A stretch of 64,000 nucleotides of DNA. It comes from Onishia niordana (GTDB lineage Bacteria; Pseudomonadota; Gammaproteobacteria; Pseudomonadales; Halomonadaceae). Positions 35,072-43,957 of this stretch are shown here, in pieces; position 1 is the stretch's first letter, and every line of letters starts with the position of its first letter. Made by a program: the position numbers and the translations under genes. Where the stretch lies: the NCBI RefSeq assembly GCF_004798965.1, contig NZ_SDSD01000008.1, positions 104,516 to 168,515 on the forward strand, read 5' to 3'. The notes under the pieces were generated by a model. It saw only the letters and a list, made by a program, of their open reading frames with translations. It was not told the DNA's origin and made no database searches.

Positions 35072-35746
35072 GTGATTCTTTGCATCGCCGACATCATTCC
35101 CCCCGAACTGCTCGAGCGAGCCCGCACCACCCTGGCCAAGGTGCCGTTCAAGGACGGGCGCGAAACGGCAGGCTGGCATGCCCGCACCGTCAAGAACAAC
35201 CAGCAGGCCGATGGGCGGGACCCAGAGGTCTCGGCGTTGCGCGACGAGCTGACCCAAGCCCTGAATCGCCACCCCCTGTTTCAGATGGCGGTCCGTCCGG
35301 CACGCATGAAGCCGCTGATGTTCAGCCGCTATGACGTTGGCATGTCCTACGGCAACCATGTCGATGACGCCGTGATGGGAAGCCCCGGTGGCGCTCTGCG
35401 CACCGATGTCTCCTACACCTTGTTCCTCGGTGACCCCGCCACTTATGACGGTGGCGAGCTGCTGATCGAGTCCACCGCTGGCGAGCAGACCTTCAAGTTG
35501 CCGGCGGGCTCACTGGTGCTCTACCCGTCTTCGACCCTGCACCGGGTCGAGGAAGTGACCCGCGGTGAACGACTCGCCGCGGTGGGCTGGGCGCAGAGTC
35601 AGGTCCGCAACCCCGGCCAGCGCGAGGTGTTATTCGACCTGGACACCACACGCCGCCAGCTCTTCGAAGCGAACGGCAACACCGACGCCTTCAAGACGCT
35701 CTCCAAGAGCTATGCCAACTTGTTGAGAATGTGGGTGGAGGTATAA
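35072..35746 (+). CDS. PiuC/PKHD-type Fe(II)/2-oxoglutarate hydroxylase
   Basis: 224 residues from GTG 35072, with AGGAG at 35061-35065; the frame stays open far upstream but that part is not coding. Family: PKHD-type hydroxylase (YbiX/PiuC). The iron triad is H96, D98 (SYGNHVDDAVMG) and H157, with R167 as the likely 2-oxoglutarate contact; GELLIESTAGEQTFKLPAGSLVLYPSSTLHRV is characteristic. PiuC is usually next to a TonB-dependent siderophore receptor; that is absent here, and the neighbour is instead the His-repeat secreted protein. The target is unknown; iron-responsive expression is expected but no clear Fur box is seen. Confidence 0.88.
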   Translation: MILCIADIIPPELLERARTTLAKVPFKDGRETAGWHARTVKNNQQADGRDPEVSALRDELTQALNRHPLFQMAVRPARMKPLMFSRYDVGMSYGNHVDDAVMGSPGGALRTDVSYTLFLGDPATYDGGELLIESTAGEQTFKLPAGSLVLYPSSTLHRVEEVTRGERLAAVGWAQSQVRNPGQREVLFDLDTTRRQLFEANGNTDAFKTLSKSYANLLRMWVEV

Positions 35747-35833
35747 GGCCAGGATGACGGTTTGGCCCCCAATGCCGTAGGGTCGCAGGCAAACGTCTTT
35801 CGCCAACACGCTCCACGCTAAAGAGGACACCCC

Positions 35834-36223
35834 ATGACCGAGCAAAGCACCCTTCAGCGTCCGCGCAATGTGCTGGGCGAGCCCCTGGCCCCCTGCTGCC
35901 ACGGTAATTCCACCGGCTTTTACCGTGATGGGTTCTGTCGAGTCGGGCCAGAGGACATCGGCGTACACGCTGTCTGCGCCGAAGTTACCGAAGACTTTTT
36001 GGCCTTTAGCCGCGCACGGGGCAATGACCTGGCGACGCCTCGCCCCAGCTTCGGCTTCCCGGGGCTTGTGCCCGGCGATCGCTGGTGCCTGTGCGCCGGT
36101 CGCTGGAAAGAAGCGCTTGCGGTCGGCATGGCACCACCGGTGGTTCTCGAATCGACCCATCTAGCAGCGCTGGACGTGGTGACGATAGAGGAGCTGCGTC
36201 TTCACGCGCGGGGTGGCCAGTGA
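35834..36223 (+). CDS. DUF2237 family protein
   Basis: 129 residues. The DUF2237 signature is clear: NVLGEPLAPCCHGNSTGFYRDG, HAVCAEVTEDFLAFSRARGNDL, and PGLVPGDRWCLCAGRWKEAL, with several conserved cysteines. The family has no known function. Ribosome site AGAGGACACC. It is followed by a terminator. Confidence 0.9.
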   Translation: MTEQSTLQRPRNVLGEPLAPCCHGNSTGFYRDGFCRVGPEDIGVHAVCAEVTEDFLAFSRARGNDLATPRPSFGFPGLVPGDRWCLCAGRWKEALAVGMAPPVVLESTHLAALDVVTIEELRLHARGGQ

Positions 36224-36264
36224 CGCCAAAGAGGCGCCCACACTCACCTGAATGACACGCACAA

Positions 36265-36296
36265 AAAAAGGCCTGCGAGCAATCGCAGGCCTTTTT
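36265..36296 (+). terminator. Rho-independent terminator after DUF2237 gene
   Basis: Stem AAAAAGGCCTGCGA / TCGCAGGCCTTTTT with loop GCAA, ending in five T residues. On the other strand it would also serve the tRNA gene. Confidence 0.93.
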
Positions 36297-36305
36297 CGAT
36301 GTTCT

Positions 36306-36382
36306 TGGCGCGCCCAGAAGGATTCGAACCTTCGACCCCTGCCTTCGGAGGGCAGTACTCTATCCAGCTGAGCTATAGGCGC
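36306..36382 (-). tRNA. tRNA-Arg (anticodon CCG)
   Basis: 77 bases including an encoded CCA. Read on the minus strand: acceptor GCGCCTA / TGGGCGC, D arm GCTC...GAGT, anticodon stem CTGCC / GGCAG with loop CTCCGAA (anticodon CCG), T arm GAAGGTTCGAATCCTTC. Reads arginine codon CGG. No integrase sits beside it. Confidence 0.95.
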
Positions 36383-36579
36383 GCAACTGCCATGGCGGCA
36401 GTGCCCGATCAGGCGGCCACAATCCTACCCGCCCACTGCACGGCTGTCCAGCCTCGGGCATGGAGCTACCTCATCAGTAGCATTTCCCGCTCAATCGCTT
36501 ACCGTTATACTAATTCCACATGCGCCGATGCGGGCGTTCAGCAGAGTCCCGATGACGAGACCTTGAAGAGGTGGTGAGA

Positions 36580-37026
36580 GTGAAAGTCAGCAATCTGATC
36601 CTGGGTGGCTTGACCGCCCTGAGTCTGGCGGCGACCAGCGCCGCGTCGGCCCAGAACGATATGACCCACGATGCCATCGCCGAGCGTCTCGAGCCGGTGG
36701 GCAAGTTATGCATGGTGGGCGACGACTGTGGCACTGCGGCGGTAGCAGCCTCGAGCGGCGGCGACCAGGCCGCCTCGGGTGGTGACATCGACGGTGAGGC
36801 CATCTATGGCCAGGTCTGCATGGCCTGTCATGATACCGGCGCTGCCGGTGCGCCTAAGAAGGGCGATACCGATGCTTGGGCCGCGCGCCTGGAGAAGGGC
36901 ACCGAGACCCTTTATGACCACGCCATCAACGGCTTCAATGCGATGCCGGCCAAAGGCGGCAACCCGTCGCTATCCGACGATGAGGTCAAAGCGGCCGTCG
37001 ACCACCTGCTCGCCACCGTTCAGTAA
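36580..37026 (+). CDS. Cytochrome c5-like monohaem protein
   Basis: 148 residues from GTG 36580, with AGAGG 8 bases upstream (GTG 36571 and 36574 are alternatives). Signal peptide 1-25 (SAASAQN). Haem motif C80-M-A-C83-H84, with the axial Met in NGFNAMPAKGGNPSLSD near residue 118. The N-terminal part contains another Cys pair (KLCMVGDDCGT) and a Gly/Ser linker. Periplasmic electron carrier, probably to a terminal oxidase. Confidence 0.9.
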   Translation: MKVSNLILGGLTALSLAATSAASAQNDMTHDAIAERLEPVGKLCMVGDDCGTAAVAASSGGDQAASGGDIDGEAIYGQVCMACHDTGAAGAPKKGDTDAWAARLEKGTETLYDHAINGFNAMPAKGGNPSLSDDEVKAAVDHLLATVQ

Positions 37027-37098
37027 CGACGAGTGCCGATCTGATAGCAGTGCGACGATGAGTCCTGCATTTCTAAATCGCACGAGCTAGTACGACCC

Positions 37099-37125
37099 AA
37101 AAGGGGCGCCGATGGCGCCCCTTTT
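37099..37125 (+). terminator. Terminator between cytochrome gene and rep
   Basis: Perfect 12-base stem AAAAGGGGCGCC / GGCGCCCCTTTT with loop GAT, serving the plus-strand cytochrome gene and, with the A-run on the other side, the minus-strand rep gene. Confidence 0.9.
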
Positions 37126-37158
37126 GCATTGCCGCTTTACGCATGACGAACCCGTAAG

Positions 37159-37216
37159 AAGCCCTCAGCCTAGTAACGAGCCCTCAGCCCAATAAAGAGC
37201 CCTCAGCCCAATAAAG
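37159..37216. repeat. 19-base tandem repeat across the rep stop codon
   Basis: Three copies of a unit like AGCCCTCAGCCCAATAAAG (37159-37178 degenerate; 37179-37197; 37198-37216). The right-hand copy contains the last codons and stop of rep, so the others duplicate the end of the gene (Ser-Leu-Leu-Gly-stop) downstream. Confidence 0.85.
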
Positions 37217-39278
37217 AGCGCAGGCCGGCGATAGCATCCTTGCCTCGTGCCTGTTTTTTCTCGGGATTTTCCTTATCGGCACGCCCTTCCCAATCGAGAT
37301 CATCCGGCGGCAGCTCATCGAGGAAACGACTCGGTGTGCAGTCGAGCAGCTCGCCATAGGCCTTACGCTGGCGAGCCAGCGTCAGCGTCAGGGTTCGCCG
37401 CGCGCGGGTGATGCCCACATAGGCAAGCCGGCGCTCCTCTTCGACGGTGCCGGCCTCGACGGCGTTGCGATGGGGCAGCAGGTCTTCCTCCAGCCCCATC
37501 AGGTAGACGTGGGGAAACTCCAGGCCCTTGGAGGCGTGCATGGTCAACAGCTGTACCCGGTCGGAGTCGTCCTCCTCGGCCTGCTGCTCGAGGATATCGC
37601 GCAACACCAGCCGCGAGATGGCGGCCTCGACGCCATCGGTCTCGGTCTCGAGGCTGTCGCTGTCCTCGGTGGCGCTATCCTCGGCGCTGCGCTCCATCGA
37701 CTTCTCGAGCTGGTCGATCAATGTCCAGACGTTGGCCATGCGCCGCTCGGCGACCGTCGGTGCACTGGCGTTCTGGTGCAACCAGGCCTCGTAATCCATC
37801 TCGCGCATCATCTCGCGAATCGCGGCGATGGCGTCCCCTGAGTCCATGCGCCGGCGCACCCCGTCGATGAAGTGGGTGAAGCGCCCCAGGCGATCGACGG
37901 CCCGCGCCGGCAGCACCTGCTCGAGGCCCATGTCATGGCAGGCGGCGAACAGCGAGATGCCGCGCCCGGTGGCCTGGTCGTTGGCATAGTTGGCGAGCTT
38001 CTCGAGCGTGCCGGGGCCGATCTCGCGGCGCGGCACGTTGACGATACGCAGGAAGGCGTTGTCGTCGGCCGGATTGATCAAAAGCCGCAGGTAAGCCATG
38101 GCGTCCTTGATCTCGTTGCGCGAGAAGAAGGAGGTGCCGCCGGAGAGCTTGTAGGGAATCTGGTAGTGCTGCAGCTTGAGCTCCAGCAAGCGCGCCTGGA
38201 AGTTGCCGCGGTAGAGCACCGCGAAGTCGCGCCACTCGGAACGCTCCTTGATGCGCCGGGTCAGGATCTCGCTGGCCACCCGGTCCGCTTCGGCCTCCTC
38301 GTGGCGGTTGACCACCACCCGAATCGCATCCCCCGGGCCGAGCTCCGACCACAGCGCCTTCTCATAGACGTGGGGGTTGTTACTGATCAGGGTATTGGCG
38401 GCGCGCAGGATGGTGCCGGTGGAGCGGTAGTTCTGCTCGAGCTTGATGACGTTGAGGCGCGGGAAATCCTCACCCAAGGTCACCAGGTTCTCCGGCCGCG
38501 CACCGCGCCAAGCGTAGATCGACTGATCATCATCGCCGACCACGGTGAAGGTGGCGCGCTCGGCCATCAAGAGCTTGACCAGCAGGTACTGGGAGACGTT
38601 GGTGTCCTGGTACTCATCGACCAGCATGTAGTGAACCTTGCGCCGCCAGCGCGCCAATACCTCCGGGTCATCGCGCAAGAGCACCACCGGCAGCAGGATC
38701 AGGTCGTCGAAATCGACCGCGTTGTAGGCCTTGAGGTGGCGGTTGTAGGCCTCGTAGACCCGGGCGGCGAACTGCTCGTCGTCATCGGCGGCATGCGACA
38801 GGGCATCCCCCGGCAGCACCAGGTCGTTCTTCCAGGTCGAGATCTGGCCCTGCACCCGGTTGATCTGGTCGGCGTCGATCTGGGCGTCCTTCTGCATCAG
38901 GTCGCGCAGCAGCGCCTTGGCGTCTTCCGGGTCGAACAGCGAGAAACCCGGCTTGTAGCCGAGCGTCTTGAGCTCGCCGCGAATGATATTGAGGCCCAGG
39001 GTATGGAAGGTCGAGACGGTCAGGCCGTGACCCTCGCGGCCCTTGAGTAGCTGCCCGACACGCTCCTTCATCTCGCGGGCGGCCTTGTTGGTGAAGGTCA
39101 CCGCGGCGATCTTGCGTGCGCTCATGCCGCATTCCTGGACCAGATAGGCAATCTTCGAGGTGATCACGCTGGTCTTGCCCGAGCCGGCACCGGCAAGCAC
39201 CAGGCAGGGGCCGTCGATGAAACGCACCGCTTCCTGCTGACGCGGGTTCAATTTGGCGAGGCGTTGCTGGATCGACAT
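37203..39278 (-). CDS. rep: ATP-dependent DNA helicase Rep
   Basis: 691 residues, UvrD/Rep superfamily 1A helicase. Walker A AGAGSGKT at 29-36, motif Ia TFTNKAAREMKERV, motif II LVDEYQDTN, motif III GDDDQSIYAWRGARPENL, motif IV QNYRSTGTILRAAN, motif V LLTMHASKGLEFPHVYL and motif VI RRLAYVGITRA. Rep restarts replication by clearing proteins in front of the fork. Slightly longer than the 673-residue Escherichia coli protein through a C-terminal extension. Starts 4 bases after the TrmL stop on the same strand. Confidence 0.95.
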   Translation of the reverse strand: MSIQQRLAKLNPRQQEAVRFIDGPCLVLAGAGSGKTSVITSKIAYLVQECGMSARKIAAVTFTNKAAREMKERVGQLLKGREGHGLTVSTFHTLGLNIIRGELKTLGYKPGFSLFDPEDAKALLRDLMQKDAQIDADQINRVQGQISTWKNDLVLPGDALSHAADDDEQFAARVYEAYNRHLKAYNAVDFDDLILLPVVLLRDDPEVLARWRRKVHYMLVDEYQDTNVSQYLLVKLLMAERATFTVVGDDDQSIYAWRGARPENLVTLGEDFPRLNVIKLEQNYRSTGTILRAANTLISNNPHVYEKALWSELGPGDAIRVVVNRHEEAEADRVASEILTRRIKERSEWRDFAVLYRGNFQARLLELKLQHYQIPYKLSGGTSFFSRNEIKDAMAYLRLLINPADDNAFLRIVNVPRREIGPGTLEKLANYANDQATGRGISLFAACHDMGLEQVLPARAVDRLGRFTHFIDGVRRRMDSGDAIAAIREMMREMDYEAWLHQNASAPTVAERRMANVWTLIDQLEKSMERSAEDSATEDSDSLETETDGVEAAISRLVLRDILEQQAEEDDSDRVQLLTMHASKGLEFPHVYLMGLEEDLLPHRNAVEAGTVEEERRLAYVGITRARRTLTLTLARQRKAYGELLDCTPSRFLDELPPDDLDWEGRADKENPEKKQARGKDAIAGLRSLLG

Positions 39279-39281
39279 GGC

Positions 39282-39833
39282 TTACTCCTGATCGGCACGC
39301 GGCGCGGCGGAGGAATCGGTGGGCTGGCCTTCGTCTGGCTGATCAGCCCCCGGAAGCCCGGCGCCCGGTTGGCCGGCCCCAACAAAATCAAGCTGTCGCC
39401 AGGCCTCGAAGACCAGCACCGCGGCGGCGTTGGACAGGTTGAGGCTACGGCTCTCTGGAAGCATGGGAATGCGCAGACGCTGCTCGGCAGGCAGGGCGTC
39501 GATAAGCGCTTGGGGCAGGCCGCGAGTCTCGGGGCCGAACACCAGGGCGTCGCCTTCACGGTAGGCGGGCTCGTGATAGCCGGTGCGTCCGCGGGTCGAG
39601 ACGGCGAACACCCGGGCCGGGCAACAGGCCTTGAGGTAGGCCTCAAAGCTTGCGTGCACACGGACGCGCGCCCATTCATGGTAGTCGAGTCCGGCGCGGC
39701 GCAGGCGCTTGTCGTCGAGCACGAAGCCCAGCGGCTCAATCAGGTGCAGCCGGAAGCCGGTGTTGGCGCACAGCCGGATCAGGTTGCCGGTATTGGGCGG
39801 GATCTCGGGTTCGAAAAGCACCACGTCAAGCAT
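39282..39833 (-). CDS. trmL: tRNA (cytidine(34)-2'-O)-methyltransferase
   Basis: 183 residues from ATG 39833 (AGGA 8 bases upstream); frame open to 39893. SPOUT-class knot methyltransferase: [35 protein letters not shown], and the cofactor-binding [22 protein letters not shown]. Modifies the wobble base of tRNA-Leu. The C-terminal 30 residues ([20 protein letters not shown]...) are an unusual Pro/Gly/Asp-rich tail beyond the domain. Confidence 0.93.
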   Translation of the reverse strand: MLDVVLFEPEIPPNTGNLIRLCANTGFRLHLIEPLGFVLDDKRLRRAGLDYHEWARVRVHASFEAYLKACCPARVFAVSTRGRTGYHEPAYREGDALVFGPETRGLPQALIDALPAEQRLRIPMLPESRSLNLSNAAAVLVFEAWRQLDFVGAGQPGAGLPGADQPDEGQPTDSSAAPRADQE

Positions 39834-39867
39834 GCAGACATCCTGATCGAATAAGGGGCATAACGCA

Positions 39868-39891
39868 GTCGGGCCCCAAGCGGGGCCCGAC
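39868..39891 (-). terminator. Hairpin after yfaZ
   Basis: Perfect 10-base stem GTCGGGCCCC / GGGGCCCGAC with loop AAGC, downstream of the minus-strand yfaZ gene. No T-run, so termination strength is uncertain. Confidence 0.5.
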
Positions 39892-39914
39892 AACGCAACC
39901 GGTTCGGGGCCGTT

Positions 39915-40469
39915 TTAGAAGTTCAGCTGAACACCGACATTGGCACCGCTGTCGAGGGTGCGGGCACCACCGGTACCGTCGAAGTCGCCGCGCAGGCGGC
40001 GATAGCCGACATAGCCGTCGACATTCGGCGCGAAGGCATAACGTGCGCGGACGCCATACTCGGCGCTGTCTTCAAGATCGCCGGCAGTGACCACATCCGG
40101 GGTGTAGAAGGCATAGCCGCCCACTGACATGGCAGGCAGGCTCGGCACATAGACATAGCCGTAGCCCCCAAGACCCAGGCCGCCACCATCACCAAAATCG
40201 GTGTCGAGCTGGGTCCAGCGGGCGCCGACGCCCATGTCATAGCGATTATTGCGATCCACACCCAGTACCTGAAGATGGCCTTGGGTGGTGTCTCCACGGT
40301 CATCGCTGTCCAGAATACCGCCACCCACGGCGATACCCGGGGCGAGTTCGCCGGAGGCGTCGAACTGCACGGCCTCATCGCTCAGGTTGAGATCAAGGCT
40401 ACCGGCCTGGCAGGTCAGGGTAGCCGTCAGCAGTGCAGCGGTGCTTAAGAGCAGGGATGTCAGTTTCAT
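39915..40469 (-). CDS. yfaZ: YfaZ-family outer-membrane beta-barrel protein
   Basis: 184 residues. Signal peptide 1-22 (LTCQAGS), then alternating amphipathic strands and the terminal phenylalanine (NVGVQLNF) required for outer-membrane insertion. Features such as RNNRYDMGVGARWTQLDTDFGDG and ARYAFAPNVDGYVGYRRL fit the YfaZ family, whose function is unknown. Confidence 0.85.
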   Translation of the reverse strand: MKLTSLLLSTAALLTATLTCQAGSLDLNLSDEAVQFDASGELAPGIAVGGGILDSDDRGDTTQGHLQVLGVDRNNRYDMGVGARWTQLDTDFGDGGGLGLGGYGYVYVPSLPAMSVGGYAFYTPDVVTAGDLEDSAEYGVRARYAFAPNVDGYVGYRRLRGDFDGTGGARTLDSGANVGVQLNF

Positions 40470-40524
40470 GGCAAATTCCCGTTATTCAAATCGTATGTAC
40501 AGCTCGTGCAACGAAGGCAAGGCG

Positions 40525-41232
40525 TCATTCAGAGATGGCATTGCCTGTGCTCACACCGTAGCGAGCGCGATAGTCGCGGATGGCCTGGGCATGGCCCTGC
40601 ATGGCGTCAGAGGCGTACTCTTCCAGGTAAGCCAGCACTAGATCCAGGGTAACGATGCTGACCACCGGCATGCCATAGCGAGCCTCGACTTCCTGGATAG
40701 CGCTGCGCCGTTCAGCGCCCTCCGTGCTGCCGCACTCCTGGCGATCCAATGCGATGACCACGCCAGCCGCCTGGGCGCCTGCGTCGTCTATCAGGGTCAT
40801 CACCTCACGGATCGCGGTACCGGCGGTGATCACATCGTCGATGATCAGCACCTGGCCTTCGAGCGGGGCGCCGACGATATTGCCGCCCTCGCCATGCGCC
40901 TTGGCTTCCTTGCGATTGAAGGAAAACGGCAGATCGCGCTGGTGATGATCGGCAAGCGCCACGGCAGTGCTTGCCGCAAGCGGGATACCCTTATAGGCGG
41001 GGCCGAACAGCACATCGATGTCAAGACCGCTGTCGGCGATCGCCTGAGCGTAGAAACGCCCCAAACGGGCCAATGCAGAGCCGCTCTTGAAGAGACCCGC
41101 ATTGAAGAAGTAAGGGCTGACGCGGCCGGACTTGAGGGTAAATTCGCCGAACTTGAGCACTCCCTGATCGATGGCGAATTCGATAAACTCGCGTTGATAG
41201 TCCTGCATGGTTACCGTGCCGCTCGCTGCCAT
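40525..41232 (-). CDS. pyrE: Orotate phosphoribosyltransferase
   Basis: 235 residues from ATG 41232 (AGGAG 8 bases upstream); ATG 41208 would match the Escherichia coli start more closely. Strong match in [55 protein letters not shown] and the PRPP loop [16 protein letters not shown]. Makes orotidine monophosphate in pyrimidine synthesis. Divergent from the crc-like gene, as in Pseudomonas. Confidence 0.95.
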   Translation of the reverse strand: MAASGTVTMQDYQREFIEFAIDQGVLKFGEFTLKSGRVSPYFFNAGLFKSGSALARLGRFYAQAIADSGLDIDVLFGPAYKGIPLAASTAVALADHHQRDLPFSFNRKEAKAHGEGGNIVGAPLEGQVLIIDDVITAGTAIREVMTLIDDAGAQAAGVVIALDRQECGSTEGAERRSAIQEVEARYGMPVVSIVTLDLVLAYLEEYASDAMQGHAQAIRDYRARYGVSTGNAISE

Positions 41233-41326
41233 CCTCAAATCTCCTGACTGCTCTGGCCGCAAGGCCATTTACCCAAACGTCGAAACGTCGGGTATCATAC
41301 ACGCGCGACGGAAAAGGGACCACGTA

Positions 41327-42094
41327 ATGAAAATCGCCAGCATCAATGTCAACGGTATACGCGAAGCGGTCGAGCGAGGTTTCCTCGACTGGCTGGCCGG
41401 TCAGGATGCCGATGTCGTCTGCGTCCAGAACCTGAAAGCCAAGAGCTTCGAGCTGGATGACAGCATTCTTTATCCAGAAGGTTACGAGGGCTATTTCCTC
41501 GACGCCGAGGAAGAGGGTTTTTCCGGTGTGGGGCTTTATTGCCGCAAGATTCCCAAGGCCATCATGTACGGGCTGGGCTTTGCCCAGTGCGACAATGAAG
41601 GACGCTTCCTGCAGGCGGACTACGACCGCTTCAGCATCGCCAGCTTCCTGATGCCGGACGGCAGCGACCCGGCCGCCAAGCAGGACTTCATGACCCAGTA
41701 CCAGGATTATCTCGGCAAGATGGCGCGTAAGCGCCGCGAGTACATCATCTGCGGCACCTGGCACGTGGCACACAAGACCATCGATCTGGCCAACTGGGCC
41801 GATAACCAGACCACGCCGGGCTTCAAGCCAGAGGAGCGGGCCTGGATGGATCAGGTGTTCGGACCGATCGGCTTCATCGACACCTTCCGCGAGATCAATC
41901 GCGACACCGGTGAGTACACCTGGTGGCCAGCGCTTGACCAGCATCAACCACGGACTCGCCAGGAAGGCTGGCGAGTCGACTACCAGATGGTGGGGCCCAA
42001 CCTGCGCCGCCACGTGGTGAATGCCTGGATCGATTACGACGCGACCTTCTCGGAGTTTGCGCCGCTGATCGTCGAGTACGACCTGGAGGTCTAA
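41327..42094 (+). CDS. crc: Crc-like protein (ExoIII/APE fold without nuclease residues)
   Basis: 255 residues of the exonuclease III fold (KIASINVNGIREAVERGFLDWLAGQDADVVCVQ). Key nuclease residues are missing: the metal-binding Glu after LQ/VQ is N35, the GDxN motif is G143-T-W-H146, and the SDH motif near the end is S242-E-F-A. The same positions are lost in Pseudomonas Crc, the Hfq partner in carbon catabolite repression, and the neighbours pyrE, rph and yicC are those found beside crc there. I therefore call it Crc rather than a repair nuclease. Start ATG 41327 begins the conserved fold; the frame is open to 41207 in the opposite direction of pyrE's leader. Confidence 0.82.
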   Translation: MKIASINVNGIREAVERGFLDWLAGQDADVVCVQNLKAKSFELDDSILYPEGYEGYFLDAEEEGFSGVGLYCRKIPKAIMYGLGFAQCDNEGRFLQADYDRFSIASFLMPDGSDPAAKQDFMTQYQDYLGKMARKRREYIICGTWHVAHKTIDLANWADNQTTPGFKPEERAWMDQVFGPIGFIDTFREINRDTGEYTWWPALDQHQPRTRQEGWRVDYQMVGPNLRRHVVNAWIDYDATFSEFAPLIVEYDLEV

Positions 42095-42150
42095 GCGCTC
42101 TTTCCCGTTGCACGCCCGTCGCCAGTGCTTTTGCAAGTGCTCGTCCCCCA

Positions 42151-42179
42151 CATGACGCCGGCCCAGTGCCGGCGTCATG
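42151..42179. terminator. Bidirectional hairpin between crc and rph
   Basis: Perfect 12-base stem CATGACGCCGGC / GCCGGCGTCATG with a five-base loop, between two convergent genes. No strong T-run. Confidence 0.65.
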
Positions 42180-42209
42180 CGTTATGAGCACGCCTTGATC
42201 GACGTCGCG

Positions 42210-42947
42210 TTACTGGCGAAAGCCCAGGGCCTGGCGTTGATGGTCGAACAGCTTCGCTCCAGACCCTTCTGCCAGATCGAGCATGGCGTTGAGCTCGGCG
42301 CGGGAGAAGGCGCCTGCCTCTGCGGTGCCCTGCACCTCGATCAGCCCCCCCTGCTCTGTCATCACCACGTTCATGTCCGTATCGGCGCGACTGTCTTCCG
42401 GGTAGTCGAGATCGACCACCGGCGTGCCCTTGTAGAGCCCCACCGACACCGAGCTGACCAATTGCTTGAGTGGGTCTTTCTTGAGTTTCTTCTCACGCTG
42501 CAGGTAGCGGATGGCATCGACCAGCGCCACGCAGCCGCCGGTAATCGAAGCGGTACGGGTGCCGCCGTCGGCCTGAATCACATCGCAGTCGACGGTGATG
42601 GTGAACTCACCGAGCTGCTTGAGATCTACCGCCGCGCGCAGTGAACGGCCGATCAGGCGCTGAATCTCCAGCGTCCGACCGCCCTGCTTGCCGCGGGTTG
42701 CCTCACGACCGCTGCGGGAGTGCGTGGCCCTCGGCAGCATGCCGTATTCGGCGGTCACCCAGCCCTGGTTCTTGCCGCGCAGCCAGCGCGGCACGCCGGC
42801 CTCGACGCTTGCGTTGCACAGCACCTTGGTATCGCCGAACTCGACGAGCACCGAGCCTTCGGCATGACGGGTGTAGTCGCGAGTCAGGCGAATGTCGCGG
42901 GACTGGTCGGGCTGGCGACCGCTGGGGCGCTGGGGTGTGGTGGACAT
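42210..42947 (-). CDS. rph: Ribonuclease PH
   Basis: 245 residues, 3' to 5' phosphorolytic exoribonuclease that trims tRNA precursors. Family signatures: [85 protein letters not shown] and [18 protein letters not shown]. Full length and intact. Lies between crc and yicC as in related gammaproteobacteria. Confidence 0.95.
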   Translation of the reverse strand: MSTTPQRPSGRQPDQSRDIRLTRDYTRHAEGSVLVEFGDTKVLCNASVEAGVPRWLRGKNQGWVTAEYGMLPRATHSRSGREATRGKQGGRTLEIQRLIGRSLRAAVDLKQLGEFTITVDCDVIQADGGTRTASITGGCVALVDAIRYLQREKKLKKDPLKQLVSSVSVGLYKGTPVVDLDYPEDSRADTDMNVVMTEQGGLIEVQGTAEAGAFSRAELNAMLDLAEGSGAKLFDHQRQALGFRQ

Positions 42948-43096
42948 GAGATCTCTCGTTGCGGGAATTCAAAAACAAAGGCCGGCGAGGGCCGGCATGT
43001 GACACCATTCTACACGCTCATCCAAGGGAATCGGTTACACTGTCGCCGCCATCTTTTCCCTCCGGTTCTTCCACCGGAACATCGCCAGGAGTCGAC

Positions 43097-43957
43097 ATGG
43101 TGCACAGCATGACCGCCTTCGCGCGGGCCAGCCGGGAGGCTGACTGGGGCAGCCTCGAGCTCGAGTTGCGCTCGGTCAATCAGCGCTATCTCGACCTACA
43201 TTTTCGCCTGCCCGAGCCCCTGCGTAGCCTAGAGCCCGGCTACCGCGATGCCCTGCGTCAGCGACTGAACCGCGGCAAGGTGGAATGCACCCTACGTTTC
43301 ACGCCGTCGAGAGAAGAGACCCTGAGCGTCAATGCCGAACGCTTGGCAGGACTGAGCGATGCCTTGCACGAGGTGCGCCGCACACTGCCCGAGGCCGCCA
43401 TGCCGGACGCCCTCACGCTGCTCGACCATCCCGGTGTGCTCGAAGCGGCCGGCCCGGATCTCGAGGTCGTGACGGCGAGCGCCCAAGCGCTTTTCAATGA
43501 AGCCCTGGACGCCCTGCTAGACGCCCGTGCGCGTGAGGGTGCCGAGCTTGCCGCACTGATCCGAAGCCGTTTGACCGGCGTCCGCGAACAGGTAAGTAAG
43601 GTGCAGCTGCAGCTACCCGAGATCCTCAAGCGCCAACGCAGCCAGCTACTCGAGCGCCTGGAGACGGTGCGTGCCGAGCTCGACCCGCAGCGCCTGGAGG
43701 CCGAGCTGACCTTGATGGCACAGAAGGCCGACGTCGATGAAGAGCTCGACCGCCTGACGACTCACGTCGGCGAAGTCGAGCGACAGTTGACAGAAAAGGG
43801 GCCTGTAGGCCGGCGCCTGGACTTCTTGATGCAGGAGCTCAATCGCGAGGCCAACACCCTGTCGTCCAAGTCGGTGGTCGCCGAGACGACGCGCAGCGCC
43901 GTGGAACTCAAGGTACTGATTGAGCAGATGAGAGAGCAGATCCAGAATATCGAGTAG
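43097..43957 (+). CDS. yicC: YicC-family endoribonuclease
   Basis: 286 residues from ATG 43097, with AGGAG 5 bases upstream. Start MVHSMTAFARASREADWGSLE and the ending LNREANTLSSKSVVAETTRSAVELKVLIEQMREQIQNIE are diagnostic. YicC is an RNA-cleaving protein with a role in small-RNA turnover. In most gammaproteobacteria gmk follows; here it is replaced by an integrase and a long accessory region, so the 3' end of yicC is the likely insertion site. Confidence 0.95.
   Translation: MVHSMTAFARASREADWGSLELELRSVNQRYLDLHFRLPEPLRSLEPGYRDALRQRLNRGKVECTLRFTPSREETLSVNAERLAGLSDALHEVRRTLPEAAMPDALTLLDHPGVLEAAGPDLEVVTASAQALFNEALDALLDARAREGAELAALIRSRLTGVREQVSKVQLQLPEILKRQRSQLLERLETVRAELDPQRLEAELTLMAQKADVDEELDRLTTHVGEVERQLTEKGPVGRRLDFLMQELNREANTLSSKSVVAETTRSAVELKVLIEQMREQIQNIE

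Noticed and set aside
36306..36382. tRNA-Arg as the integration site of the island
   Set aside because: No integrase or foreign DNA adjoins it; the integrase lies beside yicC 8 kb away.
41327..42094. Functional exonuclease III (xthA)
   Set aside because: Fold fits, but all key catalytic motifs are altered and the neighbourhood is that of crc.
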